Below are positions 53,867 through 63,700 of a stretch of 64,000 nt of DNA, piece by piece. Source of the DNA: Agrobacterium tumefaciens str. B6. Its GTDB lineage: Bacteria; Pseudomonadota; Alphaproteobacteria; Rhizobiales; Rhizobiaceae. A program made the position numbers and the translations under genes. The DNA lies in assembly GCF_001541315.1 (NCBI RefSeq), contig NZ_LMVK01000045.1:310001-374000 (forward strand). Direction: 5' to 3'. How positions within the stretch are numbered: position 1 is the first letter of the stretch; every line of letters starts with the position of its first letter. Below the pieces are notes generated by a model, which was not told where the DNA came from, made no database searches, and was given only the letters and a program-made list of their open reading frames with translations.

Positions 53867-54793
53867 ATGGTTCTGCCGCCCCGCCGTTTTCTGCCGTCGC
53901 TCTCGCTGCTGGCGGCTTTCGAAGCCGCTTCGCGCACGGGTAGCGTCACCGCCGCGGCGAGGGAGCTGGGGCTGACGCAGGGTGCGGTCAGCCGCCAAAT
54001 TCTGGCGCTTGAAGAGCAGCTTGGCATGGCGCTATTCCTGCGTGAGCGGCAGACGATACGGCTGACAAGGGCTGGAGAGGGTTATGCGCGGGAAATCCGC
54101 GAGGCCTTGCGGCGTATATCGACGGCCTCGCTCAACCTGCGCGCCAATCCCGATGGCGGCACGCTCAATCTCGGGATTCTGCCGAGCTTCGGCACGCGCT
54201 GGCTGGTGCCGCGTCTTCCCGATTTCATTGCCAGACACCCGGGCGTTTCGGTCAATCTTCTGACGCGATCATCGCTGTTCGATTTCCGTACTGACACTGT
54301 TGATGCGGCCATCCATTTCGGATTGCCGCATTGGCCGGGAACCGAGCTGGTTTTCCTGATGCATGAAAAGGTCATTCCGGTATGCAGCCCGGCCTTCAAG
54401 GAGCGACACGGACTTTCAAGGCCTGACGATCTGCTGCAGGTGCCGTTGCTGCACATGACGACCCGGCCGGATGCCTGGGAACAATGGTTTCGCAGCCACG
54501 AGGTTCGTTTCGACAATGTGCATGGCATGCTTTTTGATCAGTTCACGACGATTGCCGAGGCGGCGAGCGCCGGTGTCGGGGCGTCGCTCATTCCGTCTTT
54601 CATGATCGAGGAAGAGTTGCGAAGCGGTCGCCTGGTCGCGGCTGTCGCGGGCGAAGTTGAGAGCGAGGAAGCCTATTATCTCGCCTGCATGCCGGATCGC
54701 GCCGGTTATGCACCGCTTGAGAGTTTTCGGCGGTGGATCGTTTCCGAGGCCGCAATTGGGGCGAACGGCAGGACGGGCCAGTTTTCGGCGTAA
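53867..54793 (+). CDS. LysR-family transcriptional regulator (GcvA-like)
   Basis: This 308-residue regulator has an N-terminal LysR winged HTH (about 10-70; SRTGSVTAAARELGLTQGAV then SRQILALEEQLGMALFLRE) and a C-terminal substrate-binding domain. The opening PPRRFLPSLSLLAAFEAASR resembles GcvA-type regulators. It is likely to regulate the divergent FAD oxidoreductase gene. The effector is unknown. Confidence 0.88.
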   Translation: MVLPPRRFLPSLSLLAAFEAASRTGSVTAAARELGLTQGAVSRQILALEEQLGMALFLRERQTIRLTRAGEGYAREIREALRRISTASLNLRANPDGGTLNLGILPSFGTRWLVPRLPDFIARHPGVSVNLLTRSSLFDFRTDTVDAAIHFGLPHWPGTELVFLMHEKVIPVCSPAFKERHGLSRPDDLLQVPLLHMTTRPDAWEQWFRSHEVRFDNVHGMLFDQFTTIAEAASAGVGASLIPSFMIEEELRSGRLVAAVAGEVESEEAYYLACMPDRAGYAPLESFRRWIVSEAAIGANGRTGQFSA

Positions 54794-54896
54794 TCCGGTA
54801 ACCGGCCTTGCAAGACGGACGCAGCTCAGCCAATAGTGCGCCATGACGCATGGCACGAGCAGCCATGCACCGAAAGTTCAAATACGGGAGATGTCC

Positions 54897-55133
54897 GTGA
54901 AGCCCATTTTTGTTCAGCTTCAATGTGAGCCCGGCAAGACCTATGATGTCGCCGATGCCATCTACAAAACGGAACTGGTTTCCGAGCTTTATTCCACCAG
55001 CGGTGAATATGATCTGCTGCTGAAAGTCTACCTGCCGCAGGAAGAAGATATCGGCAAGTTCATCAACCAGAACATTGTCAATATTCCAGGAATCGTGCGC
55101 TCGCTGACGACGCTGACGTTTACCGCATTCTGA
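54897..55133 (+). CDS. Stand-alone Lrp/AsnC-type ligand-binding (RAM) domain protein
   Basis: This protein of about 78 residues starts MKPIFVQLQCEPGKTYDVAD and has the RAM fold (TSGEYDLLLKVYLPQEEDIG; IPGIVRSLTTLTF) with no DNA-binding domain. Such small effector-binding proteins can assemble with Lrp or act as amino-acid sensors. I choose GTG 54897 because GGGAG lies six bases upstream; ATG 54891 would leave no spacer. It lies about 100 bp after the LysR gene. Confidence 0.8.
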   Translation: MKPIFVQLQCEPGKTYDVADAIYKTELVSELYSTSGEYDLLLKVYLPQEEDIGKFINQNIVNIPGIVRSLTTLTFTAF

Positions 55134-55511
55134 AGACTTTTGAAGATTGCCGTCCATCCGGCCTCAAACGCCTGCTGCCCGTAATAGGGTGGAGGTGCGC
55201 GCGCATGGCAGGAAGAGCCTTTTCGGTCCAAAGACTTGCGGCCGGCTAGGTTCTTGTGATGCGTACAGGGATGAATTGAGGTGCGGCTTTAAGAGGTATT
55301 GCGCCTGGCGTCCGGCATTCCGTTCGAATCCGGATTTTTGGACTTCAGTTCCGCGCAGAGCGCTCTGATGCGCAATGCATGGCCAGCGCGACTGCAGGCT
55401 GGCGAGCTGTCAGGCAAAGGAAAAGCGCGCCATCGGCCCGCGTTTTGGGGGGCTGATATTTGGCGCGCTCTGGTTTTGAGGGTTGTGTGAGCGGTCGAAA
55501 GTTTTCCCGCA
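55134..55511. other. Intergenic region with half-copy of the palindromic repeat
   Basis: This 378-bp gap holds a partial copy of the 52264-52380 element at 55216-55278. I see no convincing coding frame; the open frames on either strand lack ribosome sites and recognisable sequence. Confidence 0.6.
55216..55278 (+). repeat. Half-copy of the interspersed palindromic element
   Basis: AGCCTTTTCGGTCCAAAGAC followed by TTCTTGTGATGCGTACAGGGATG aligns with the loop and right arm of the copy at 52318-52378 at roughly three quarters identity. No matching left arm is found, so the hairpin is lost. Confidence 0.55.
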
Positions 55512-55703
55512 TCAGGCGACCGCGGCCAGATTCCGGTTGCGCACGAGATCGCGGATGGCAATCCGCACGTCATCGGCGCTGTCGAACTTCTGTTCGTCCA
55601 GATCGTGAACGTGGAACTTCACCGCGATGAACTTCAACCGGTCGTTATCCGGGATGACGATGCCGACGGGTTCGCCAGCGAATTCAATGACTTGCTTCTG
55701 CAT
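55512..55703 (-). CDS. Small conserved-looking hypothetical protein
   Basis: This 63-residue protein starts MQKQVIEFAGEPVGIVIPDN and contains FIAVKFHVHDLDEQKFDSAD, then a basic C-terminus. It has no signal peptide, membrane helix or motif that I recognise. ATG 55703 is preceded by GGGAG at good spacing, which supports this start over one ten codons upstream. The composition is normal for the genome. Confidence 0.65.
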   Translation of the reverse strand: MQKQVIEFAGEPVGIVIPDNDRLKFIAVKFHVHDLDEQKFDSADDVRIAIRDLVRNRNLAAVA

Positions 55704-56081
55704 AGATACACTCCCGCTGTGGCTAATAAACACAGCATGTTGTCGAACTGATTTTCAGGAAATTGAGACCGTCAGGTCACATTCGACAGCAGCGGGAACA
55801 CGTGGATTTAAATCCAGCATTCCAGGACTCAAGACCAAGGATTGCGTTAATGTTGATATGTTTTGACATGACACACTCCCTGTATTGGTGTTGGCCCAGA
55901 ATCAGGAGACTCGTTCTCCAGTTCCACACTGATAATCCAGACCAGCACTAAAATCAATGCTGATTGTTATAGGTAGAATATTTTTCTTTATGATGACAGG
56001 AGAGGGGCGGAATTGTGAAATTTTTGTTTTCGTCCGAGGCCGCCGCCAAAAGCCCGGCGCAGCGGGCCTTTTATGTTTTTT
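55704..56081. other. Intergenic region with a possible 30-residue gene
   Basis: This gap is somewhat AT-rich, especially 55930-56000. It holds a short minus-strand open frame (55777-55869, see separate entry) and a small inverted repeat GGAGACTCGTTCTCC near 55905-55919. No other feature is clear. Confidence 0.5.
55777..55869 (-). CDS. Possible 30-residue small protein
   Basis: ATG 55869 is preceded by CAGGGAGTGTGTC, almost the same leader as the gene at 55703 (GGGAGTGTATCT). The frame encodes MSKHININAILGLESWNAGF and ends with a cysteine-rich tail (CSRCCRM). Length and lack of homology recall make this tentative; the ribosome site is the main support. Confidence 0.25.
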   Translation of the reverse strand: MSKHININAILGLESWNAGFKSTCSRCCRM

Positions 56082-57146
56082 TTAATTGTCGCCGGTGACG
56101 GGCGGTGGGTAAATATGATCGTTTCCGTTGAAATCGGAAACGGAATAACAGCCATCGCGGGTCTTTTCGGCCGCATTTCGGCCGATAGCGGCCTTGCCGT
56201 GACCGCCGGGAATGTCGAGAACATAGGTCGGCTGGCAAAGCCCGGAGACATTTCCACGTAACGCCGAAACGATTCGCTGGCCCTCGTCGATCGTCAGCCG
56301 GAAATGGCTGGTGCCGGGCGCAAGATCGGGATGATGCAGATAATAGGGCTTGATACGGGTCTCGACAAAGGCGCGCATCAACTCGGCAAGAATTGCCGGG
56401 TCGTCATTGACGCCTTTTAGAAGAACCGTCTGGCTGACCATCGCGATGCCGGCATCGATCAGGCGTGCCGAGGCGTGCCTTGCGGCTTCGCTGAGTTCCC
56501 GGGCATGATTGGCGTGCAGGGCCAAATAGGTGGTTTTGCCGCTGGCCTTCAGCGCATCAATCAGTGCCGCGTCGATACGGTCGGGATCGACCACCGGCAC
56601 GCGGGTATGGAACCGGACGATCTTCACATGCGGTATGTTTTTCAGGCGCGTCATCAGGTCAGACAGGCGCCGGGGGGAAAGCACCAGCGGATCGCCACCG
56701 GTCAGGATGACCTCCCAGATGGCGGGGTTCGCATTTATATAGTCGAATGCGGCGTCAAGCTCGGCCGGGCTCATCATGCCATTGCCCTGCGGCCCGACCA
56801 TTTCCCGGCGGAAACAGAAGCGGCAATAGACGGGGCAGACGTGCACTGCCTTTAAAAGAACCCGGTCGGGATAACGGTGAACGATGCCGTGGACGGGGCT
56901 GTGTGCGTCGTCGCCAATCGGGTCGTCGCGTTCTTCGGGAAGGTGCAGGAGTTCGGCCGCATCCGGCACGAATTGCCGGGCAATGGGATCCTGCGGGTCG
57001 CGGTTGTCGATCAGCCCGGCAATCGATGGCGTGATGGCGAGCGCGTAACGCTGCGTCACCGCGCGCAGGTTCTCCAGCGCTTCGGCTTCAATCAGCCCCG
57101 CTTCGAGAAGCGCTTCGGGTGTCTTGATGGTCTCAAGCCCTGTCAT
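56082..57146 (-). CDS. epmB: EF-P lysine 2,3-aminomutase EpmB
   Basis: This protein of about 354 residues is a radical-SAM enzyme of the lysine 2,3-aminomutase family with the cluster motif CPVYCRFCFRREM (about 110-122), and GGDPLVLSPRRLSDL. The short C-terminus, compared with catabolic KamA (about 415), fits EpmB, which converts lysine to (R)-beta-lysine for EF-P modification. Its ATG overlaps the epmA stop (ATGA), and efp is next door, which supports the EpmB call over KamA. Confidence 0.9.
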   Translation of the reverse strand: MTGLETIKTPEALLEAGLIEAEALENLRAVTQRYALAITPSIAGLIDNRDPQDPIARQFVPDAAELLHLPEERDDPIGDDAHSPVHGIVHRYPDRVLLKAVHVCPVYCRFCFRREMVGPQGNGMMSPAELDAAFDYINANPAIWEVILTGGDPLVLSPRRLSDLMTRLKNIPHVKIVRFHTRVPVVDPDRIDAALIDALKASGKTTYLALHANHARELSEAARHASARLIDAGIAMVSQTVLLKGVNDDPAILAELMRAFVETRIKPYYLHHPDLAPGTSHFRLTIDEGQRIVSALRGNVSGLCQPTYVLDIPGGHGKAAIGRNAAEKTRDGCYSVSDFNGNDHIYPPPVTGDN

Positions 57147-58207
57147 CGTCCATATTCCGCGACTGGGGCCCACATGACGAGATCGATACGGGGGGCGCCG
57201 GTCGCCAGCATTACCAGCCGATCGAAACCGAGTGCTATGCCGCTTGCCGGCGGCATGATGGCGAGTGCGGCCAGAAAATCCTCGTCCAGCGGATAGGTTT
57301 CGCCGTAAATGCGCTGCTTCTCGGCCATTTCCATTTCGAAACGCCGTCTCTGCTCGATCGCGTCGGTCAATTCGCCAAAGGCATTCGCGAGTTCAACGCC
57401 GCAGGCATAAAGTTCGAAACGCTCCGCCACCCGCGCATCCCCGGGGGACTTGCGGGCAAGGGCTGCTTCGCAGGTCGGATATTCGTCAAGAATAGTCGCT
57501 CTGCTGAAACCCAGTTCCGGTTCCACCCGCTCCACGATGACACGGCTGAACATATCCGCCCAGGTATCGTCATCGGCCACGCGAATGCCGGCATTGGTGA
57601 GGCTCGCGGCAAGATGGCGGCTGTCGGTTTCGCCGTTTCGGCTGATAGTGGCCAAGAGGTTGACATTAGCATATCGCTCGAAGGCTTCGGCGACGCTCAC
57701 TCGTTCCGGCTCCAGGAATGGATCGACGCTGCGGCCGCGATAGGTGAAATTCTTCGTCTTTGCGGTTTCGGCTGCAAGCGCCAGAAGATTGGCGCTGTCC
57801 TTCATCAGGCTCTCATAGGTTTCGCCGACCCGGTACCATTCCAGCATGGTGAATTCCGGATGGTGCAGGGGGCCTCTTTCCCGGTTTCTGTAAACATGGG
57901 CAAAACAGGTGATGCGTTTTTCACCGGCGGCGAGCAGCTTCTTGCAGGCAAATTCAGGCGAGGTGTGCAGATAAAGCGGCGCGGCGTCGCCGGCCGGCGT
58001 CAGGCCTTGCGTGGCGAAAGCATGCAGATGCGCCTCATTGCCGGGGGAAATCTGCAATGTCGCGGTATCGACCTCAAGAAAATCGGCGCTGGCGAAATAG
58101 CCGCGAAAGGCCGACTGGATCGCGTTGCGCCCGATGAGAAACGCGCGGCGGTCCGCGTGGACGTCAGGCGTCCACCATGGCGACATTGTCTCGTTGCTTG
58201 CGCGCAT
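57143..58207 (-). CDS. epmA: EF-P--(R)-beta-lysine ligase EpmA (GenX/PoxA)
   Basis: This protein of about 354 residues is a class II lysyl-tRNA-synthetase core without the anticodon-binding domain. Motif 2 is FAHVYRNRERGPLHHPEFTM and motif 3 is GIALGFDRLVML near the C-terminus. It attaches beta-lysine to Lys34 of EF-P. I place the start at ATG 58207 (MRASNETMSPWWTPD); an upstream ATG at 58315 gives an unlikely N-terminal extension. It is divergent from efp, across a 251-bp region. Confidence 0.92.
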   Translation of the reverse strand: MRASNETMSPWWTPDVHADRRAFLIGRNAIQSAFRGYFASADFLEVDTATLQISPGNEAHLHAFATQGLTPAGDAAPLYLHTSPEFACKKLLAAGEKRITCFAHVYRNRERGPLHHPEFTMLEWYRVGETYESLMKDSANLLALAAETAKTKNFTYRGRSVDPFLEPERVSVAEAFERYANVNLLATISRNGETDSRHLAASLTNAGIRVADDDTWADMFSRVIVERVEPELGFSRATILDEYPTCEAALARKSPGDARVAERFELYACGVELANAFGELTDAIEQRRRFEMEMAEKQRIYGETYPLDEDFLAALAIMPPASGIALGFDRLVMLATGAPRIDLVMWAPVAEYGR

Positions 58208-58458
58208 TCTCAGTTCTTTTCCGTCTTCTCTGCGGCGCTCAATTGCGGAGAAATGGCCCGCAAAACGCCTGATCGCGTCATTTAAAGCAATTCCGGGCGG
58301 AAAACCGCTAGGCACTCTTCCGGGAATTGCTGTAGAAGGCTGGCAATTCGTGCGGATTTAAGGTAGTTGCGCCCCAGAAAAAAGACAAAACGTCTGCCGG
58401 GGCCGGTGCTGCCGCGCAGTCCTTTACGACGCATTTCATCGAGTTACAAGGAAGTCAT

Positions 58459-59028
58459 ATGGTCAAGGTTATCGCCTCATCCGTCCGCAAGGGCAATGTT
58501 CTCGACGTGGACGGCAAGCTTTACGTCGTTCTCACCGCGCAGAACTTTCACCCCGGCAAGGGCACGCCGGTCACGCAGGTGGACATGCGCCGCATCGTTG
58601 ACGGCGTGAAGGTCTCCGAGCGCTGGCGCACCACCGAGCAGGTCGAGCGCGCTTTCGTTGAAGACCTGAACTTCCAGTTCCTTTATGAAGATGGCGAAGG
58701 CTTCCACTTCATGAACCCTGAGAACTACGACCAGGTCGTGGTCGATACTGAGACGATGGGCGATCAGAAAGCCTATCTGCAGGAAGGCATGACCTGCGTT
58801 CTTTCCATCCACGAAGGCAATCCGCTGGCTGTGGAACTGCCGCGTCACGTCACGCTTGAGATCACGGAAACGGAACCGGTCGTCAAGGGCCAGACGGCTT
58901 CTTCTTCCTACAAGCCGGCAATCCTCTCCAACGGTATTCGCACCATGGTGCCGCCGCATATCGATGCCGGCATTCGCGTGGTTATCGCGACGGAAGACAA
59001 TTCCTACGTCGAGCGCGCCAAGAACTGA
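58459..59028 (+). CDS. efp: Translation elongation factor P
   Basis: This 189-residue protein has three beta-barrel domains and the modification loop [17 protein letters not shown], in which the lysine at position 34 is the EpmA/EpmB target. The C-terminal [20 protein letters not shown] block is typical. EF-P relieves ribosome stalling at proline runs. The divergent epmA-epmB operon supplies the modification. A strong terminator follows at 59045. Confidence 0.96.
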   Translation: MVKVIASSVRKGNVLDVDGKLYVVLTAQNFHPGKGTPVTQVDMRRIVDGVKVSERWRTTEQVERAFVEDLNFQFLYEDGEGFHFMNPENYDQVVVDTETMGDQKAYLQEGMTCVLSIHEGNPLAVELPRHVTLEITETEPVVKGQTASSSYKPAILSNGIRTMVPPHIDAGIRVVIATEDNSYVERAKN

Positions 59029-59044
59029 GCCTGGAGACGGGCTG

Positions 59045-59076
59045 AAAAAAAGCACCGGGTAACCGGTGCTTTTTTT
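59045..59076 (+). terminator. Rho-independent terminator of efp
   Basis: Eight-base stem AGCACCGG / CCGGTGCT with a GTAA loop is flanked by seven As and seven Ts, about 15 bp after the efp stop. The A and T runs would let it act in both directions. Confidence 0.9.
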
Positions 59077-59090
59077 GTGCCTTGAATAAC

Positions 59091-59122
59091 AAAAAGCCCG
59101 CATCGAAAGATGCGGGCTTTTT
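59091..59122 (-). terminator. Rho-independent terminator of the efflux operon
   Basis: AAAAAGCCCGCATC and GATGCGGGCTTTTT form a perfect stem around GAAA, 22 bp beyond the outer-membrane-factor stop. On the minus strand it ends TTTTTGTTATT. Confidence 0.88.
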
Positions 59123-59143
59123 GTTTGCTTTTTTGGGCCTTGC

Positions 59144-60586
59144 CTACATGCCCTTCGCGGCGGCCACGGTCGGGCCGGCGGACTTCTTCGGGGCAGGCTG
59201 GCCAACGGCATAACCGCCACCGAGAGCCACGTTGAGCGAGACATAATCCTGCGCGGTCGTCTGGATCGCCGTGGCAAGGTTTGCCTGCGCATCCGATACC
59301 GAGCGCTGGGCATCCAGAACATCGAGCAGAGACGAGGCGCCATCACGATAGCTGGCGGTGGAGAGCTGCAGCGCTTCCTGGTAGGAGGCAACGGTCTTTC
59401 TCAGCGCGTCAACGGTACGCTGGTCGCGATTGATGGCGGCCAGGGCGTTTTCGACTTCTTCCACCGCATTGAGAACGGTCGCCTTCCAGACGAGATATTG
59501 TTCGCGTGCCTGTGAGTTGGCGATGTCGACATTGGCGCGGAGTCTGCCGCCATCGAGGATCGGGAGCGTGAGGCTCGGACCGAAGGACCAGCTATTGGCA
59601 GTTCCCCTGCCGCCGCCACTCAGGAAATTGTAGCTCGGCGTGATCGCTCCACCAAGCTCGATGCTTGGATAAAGCTGCGCCTCGGTTACACCGATCGTGG
59701 CGACCGCAGCGGCGAGATTGCGTTCAGCGACGCGGATGTCCGGACGGTTGCGGATCAGGTCGGCCGGGATACCGGTGCGGGGAACTGCGCGCGCAACAGG
59801 CTGGCGTGCGCCCTTCTGCAGCTCGGCGATGAGCGACGAGGCCGGCATGCCAAGCAGGGTCGCGATGCGGTGCGCTGCCTTGCGGAAGCTGGTTTCGAGG
59901 CCGGGTATCTGCGACAGCGTGGAATTGACCAGACCTTCGGACTGGACGACATCGAGACGCGAGGCCGCACCCGCTTCGAGCTGCAGCTTGGTCAGATCGA
60001 GCGTTTCGCGGCGTGAACCCAGGTTCTGGCGGGCAATCGCCAGGCGCTCCTGATAATAGCGCACGTCGATATAGGCGGCGGCGACGGACGAAATCAGCGT
60101 CAGGCGCTGCACGTCGACGGTGGAGTAAGCGGCATCGAGCGATGCATCCGCGCTTTCCGTCGCCCGGCGGTAGCGACCGAAGAGGTCGAGGAACCACGAA
60201 ACGCTGAGGCTGCCGCTGGATACGTTGGTGACGGGAACGTCACGGTAGCTGCCCTTGGTCTGGCTGGTCGTGTGGCTACCGCTGCCTGTCAGGCTCGGCA
60301 GGCCGCCAGCGCCGTCAACGATCACCTGGGCCTGCGCCTGATTGATGCGTTCGATCGCCTGCATCACGGTGAGGTTCTGCGCGAGGCCGGTGGAGACGTA
60401 ACCGTTCAGGCGGTTGTCGTTAAAGGCCGTCCACCATGCAACGCTGCTGATGTCGCCATTACTGGTTTTTCCGGCTTCCGCAAACTTTCCCGGCAATTGG
60501 ATTTCCGGCGTCTTGTGGTCGGGTCCAACAACACAGCCCGAGAGCAGCAGCATTGTCAGGGGAAGGGTAGCGCGAATAGACAGCAT
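59144..60586 (-). CDS. Outer-membrane efflux lipoprotein (RND system, OprM/NodT family)
   Basis: This protein of about 480 residues starts at ATG 60586 with a lipoprotein signal ending LPLTMLLLSGC, so the cysteine near residue 18 is the lipid site. Two OEP (TolC-like) repeats follow, with long helical stretches (SYQEALQLSTASYRDGASSL-like near 400). It forms the outer-membrane channel of the efflux pump encoded upstream. A. tumefaciens has a described AmeABC system of this gene order; whether this is that locus cannot be settled here. Confidence 0.9.
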   Translation of the reverse strand: MLSIRATLPLTMLLLSGCVVGPDHKTPEIQLPGKFAEAGKTSNGDISSVAWWTAFNDNRLNGYVSTGLAQNLTVMQAIERINQAQAQVIVDGAGGLPSLTGSGSHTTSQTKGSYRDVPVTNVSSGSLSVSWFLDLFGRYRRATESADASLDAAYSTVDVQRLTLISSVAAAYIDVRYYQERLAIARQNLGSRRETLDLTKLQLEAGAASRLDVVQSEGLVNSTLSQIPGLETSFRKAAHRIATLLGMPASSLIAELQKGARQPVARAVPRTGIPADLIRNRPDIRVAERNLAAAVATIGVTEAQLYPSIELGGAITPSYNFLSGGGRGTANSWSFGPSLTLPILDGGRLRANVDIANSQAREQYLVWKATVLNAVEEVENALAAINRDQRTVDALRKTVASYQEALQLSTASYRDGASSLLDVLDAQRSVSDAQANLATAIQTTAQDYVSLNVALGGGYAVGQPAPKKSAGPTVAAAKGM

Positions 60587-60735
60587 GTAATTTTCCCAAT
60601 TCTCTGGTTGGCTTACCGAGCGCGGCTTGCTGACAAATGGGCTGCGCGATCGATATGCCGTAGAAACGTGCATTTGCCAAATCGGCAACATTTCTAGCAG
60701 CGTATTAACGGTTGGCACAGCCCATTTTTGTTTTG

Positions 60736-63700
60736 TTAACGCCTTGAAAGGCGACGAATGATGACGAAAAAGGACGGAACGAAGAAAATTCCGAGGAGTG
60801 TTGCAGAAAGCATACCACCCAGCACCCCGATACCGATTGCATTTTGCGCGGCGGAACCCGCTCCGGTTGCGATCGCAAGAGGCACGACACCCAGGATGAA
60901 GGCGAGCGATGTCATGATGATCGGACGCAGGCGCAGCTTCGCTGCCTCCAGTGCCGCTTCCACCAGACTTAACCCGTGCTCCTGCCTCTCCTTGGCGAAT
61001 TCGACGATCAGGATCGCGTTTTTCGCGGCGAGGCCGATGGTCGTCAGCAGGCCCACCTTGAAGTAGACGTCGTTCGTCTGGCCGAAGAAATGGGCCGCGG
61101 TCAAGGCGCCAAGGACGCCCACCGGAACGGCCAGGATGACCGAGAACGGGATCGACCAGCTTTCATAGAGGGCGGCAAGGCAAAGGAACACGATGAGAAC
61201 CGACAGCGCGTACAGCATGGGCGCCTGTGAACCGGAAAGGCGTTCCTGATAGGAGATGCCCTGCCATGCCACCGTGTAACCGCCCGGCATGCTTGCCGTC
61301 AGGCGTTCCATCTCGTCCATCGCATCACCGGATGCAACGCCTGCGCCGGCGGTGCCTTCCAGCGAGATCGCGCCTGTGCCGTTAAAGCGGGCGAGAGACG
61401 GCGGTGCATTGATCCATTTCACTTCGCTGAAGGAAGAGAAAGGCACCATCTCGCCGCTGGTATTGCGGGCATACCAGAACTTCAGGTCGTCCGGCTGCAT
61501 GCGGTAGGGCGCGTCACCCTGGACATAAACAGGCTTCAGTTCGCCGTTCAGAGTGAAGTCATTGACATCCCGGCCGGCAAAGATCGTCGATAGCATGAGG
61601 TTCACGGAGGAGAGATCGACCCCCATGGCTCCCATCTTTTCCTGATCGAGAACGATCTTCATCTGCGTTTCATTGTCCTGGCTGTCGCTTCGAAGCGAGC
61701 TGATCTTCGGATTGCTGGTCGCGAGCGCGATCAGCTCCTTGGACGTGGCGGTCAATGCCTCGGTGCCGTTGCGGCCGCTATCCACGAGATACATCGAGAA
61801 ACCGCTCGATGTGCCCATGCCCTGAATTGCCGGCGGCAGAAGCGGGAAAACCTGAGCATCGCGGAAGCCGAAGAAGGTGCCCATCGCACGCTGCACGATG
61901 GCGCCGGCATGCTGATCGGGCGCGGTTCTCTCGGCGAAATCCTTGAGCCTGGTGAAGACGATAGCGTTGTTCTGGCCCGAACCGCTGAAGCTGAAGCCGA
62001 GCACGCCGAAAACAGATTCGACATTGTTGGCTTCCTTTTCGCGGAAGTAGTTTTCGACCTGCTTCACCACCTCGTTGGTTCGCTCGATATTCGAACCGGT
62101 TGGCGTCTGGATGATCGTCAGCAGCACGCCCTGGTCTTCCTGCGGCAGGAACGAGCTTGGCAGCTTTGAAAAGAACCAGGCGCAGCCGCCGATCACGATC
62201 GCGAAGATGATCATCACGCGCAGGGGCCGTTTCAGCAGATAACCGATGGAGGAGACGTAGCCATCCGTCGTCTTGCCGAAGCCGCGGTTGAACCACGCGC
62301 CCGGTCCGCGCTGCTTCTTGTGATGATCGATCGGCTTCAGCATGGTGGCGCAAAGCGCCGGCGTCAGCACGATGGCGACAACGGCCGAAAGCAGCATGGC
62401 CGAAACGATGGTGATCGAGAACTGGCGGTAGATGATGCCCGTCGATCCGCCGAAGAAGGCCATCGGAATGAACACGGCTGTGAGCACGAGCGCGATGCCG
62501 ATGATCGCACCGGTGATCTCGCCCATCGACTTTTCGGTCGCCTCGACCGGCGAAAGGCCCTCTTCCGACATGATGCGCTCGACGTTTTCGACAACGACGA
62601 TAGCGTCATCGACGAGAAGGCCGATCGCCAGAACCATGGCGAACATGGTGAGCGTATTGATGGAATATCCAGTGAGCGCGAGAACGCCGAAGGTGCCGAG
62701 AAGCACGACCGGAACGGCGATCATCGGAATGAAGGTGGCTCTAAGATTCTGCAGGAACACCAGAAGCACGACGAAGACGAGGATGATCGCCTCGATCAGC
62801 GTATGCACCACTTTCTCGATCGACAGCTTCACGAAGGGCGTCGTGTCATAGGGATATTCGATCGAAACACCCTCGGGCAGCGAACCCTCGACATTTGTCA
62901 GAGCCGCTTTCACGCGTGCCGCCGTGTCGAGCGCGTTGGCGCCCGTGGCAAGGTTGACTGCGAAACCGGCGGACGGACGGCCGTTTGAACGGGAATCGCC
63001 GCCATAGGTTTCCTGGCCGATTTCGATGCGCGCCACGTCGCTGAGGCGAACCGTCGCGCCATCCTTTTCGACTTTCAGGATGACCGATTCGAAATCGGCA
63101 ACCGTGGTGAGCTGGCTCTGCGCCGTCACCGTCACATTGAGCTGCTGGCCCTTGACCGCGGGCACGGCGCCGAGCGAGCCGACCGAAACCTGGGTATTCT
63201 GGCTTTCGATGGCGCTGGTGACGTCGGCGGTGGTCAGCTGGTATTTGTTGAGCTTGAACGGATCCAGCCAGATACGCATCGCATATTCGGAGCCGAACAC
63301 GTTGATGCTGCCCACGCCTTCGAGGCGCTTGATCTGGTCTTCGACACGCGAGGAGAATACGTCGCCGAGATCGGCCGAATTGCGCTTGCCGTCGGTCGAG
63401 ATCAGCGCGCCAACCATCAGGATACTCGATGTCGAGCGGCTGACCTGGATACCCCGCTGCTGCACGGTATCGGGCAATTGCGACTGGACAAGCTGCAGCT
63501 TGTTCTGCACCTGAACCTGCGCAATGTCTGGCAGGATGCTGTTGCCGAAGGTCAGCGTCACTTCGGCGCTGCCGGTCGAGGACGACGAGGTCATATAGGT
63601 GAGGTCGTCGAGGCCGGTCATGCCGTCCTCGATGATGGTCGTCACCGATTTCTCGACGGTTTCGGCGCTGGCGCCGTTATAGGTCGCACTGACACGCACC

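Noticed and set aside
60587..60735. Extended N-terminus of the outer-membrane factor, or a gene in the gap before it
   Set aside because: The extension would put 44 residues before a clear lipoprotein signal. The 149-bp gap contains only a short TTGCCAAATCGGCAA palindrome, too weak to call.
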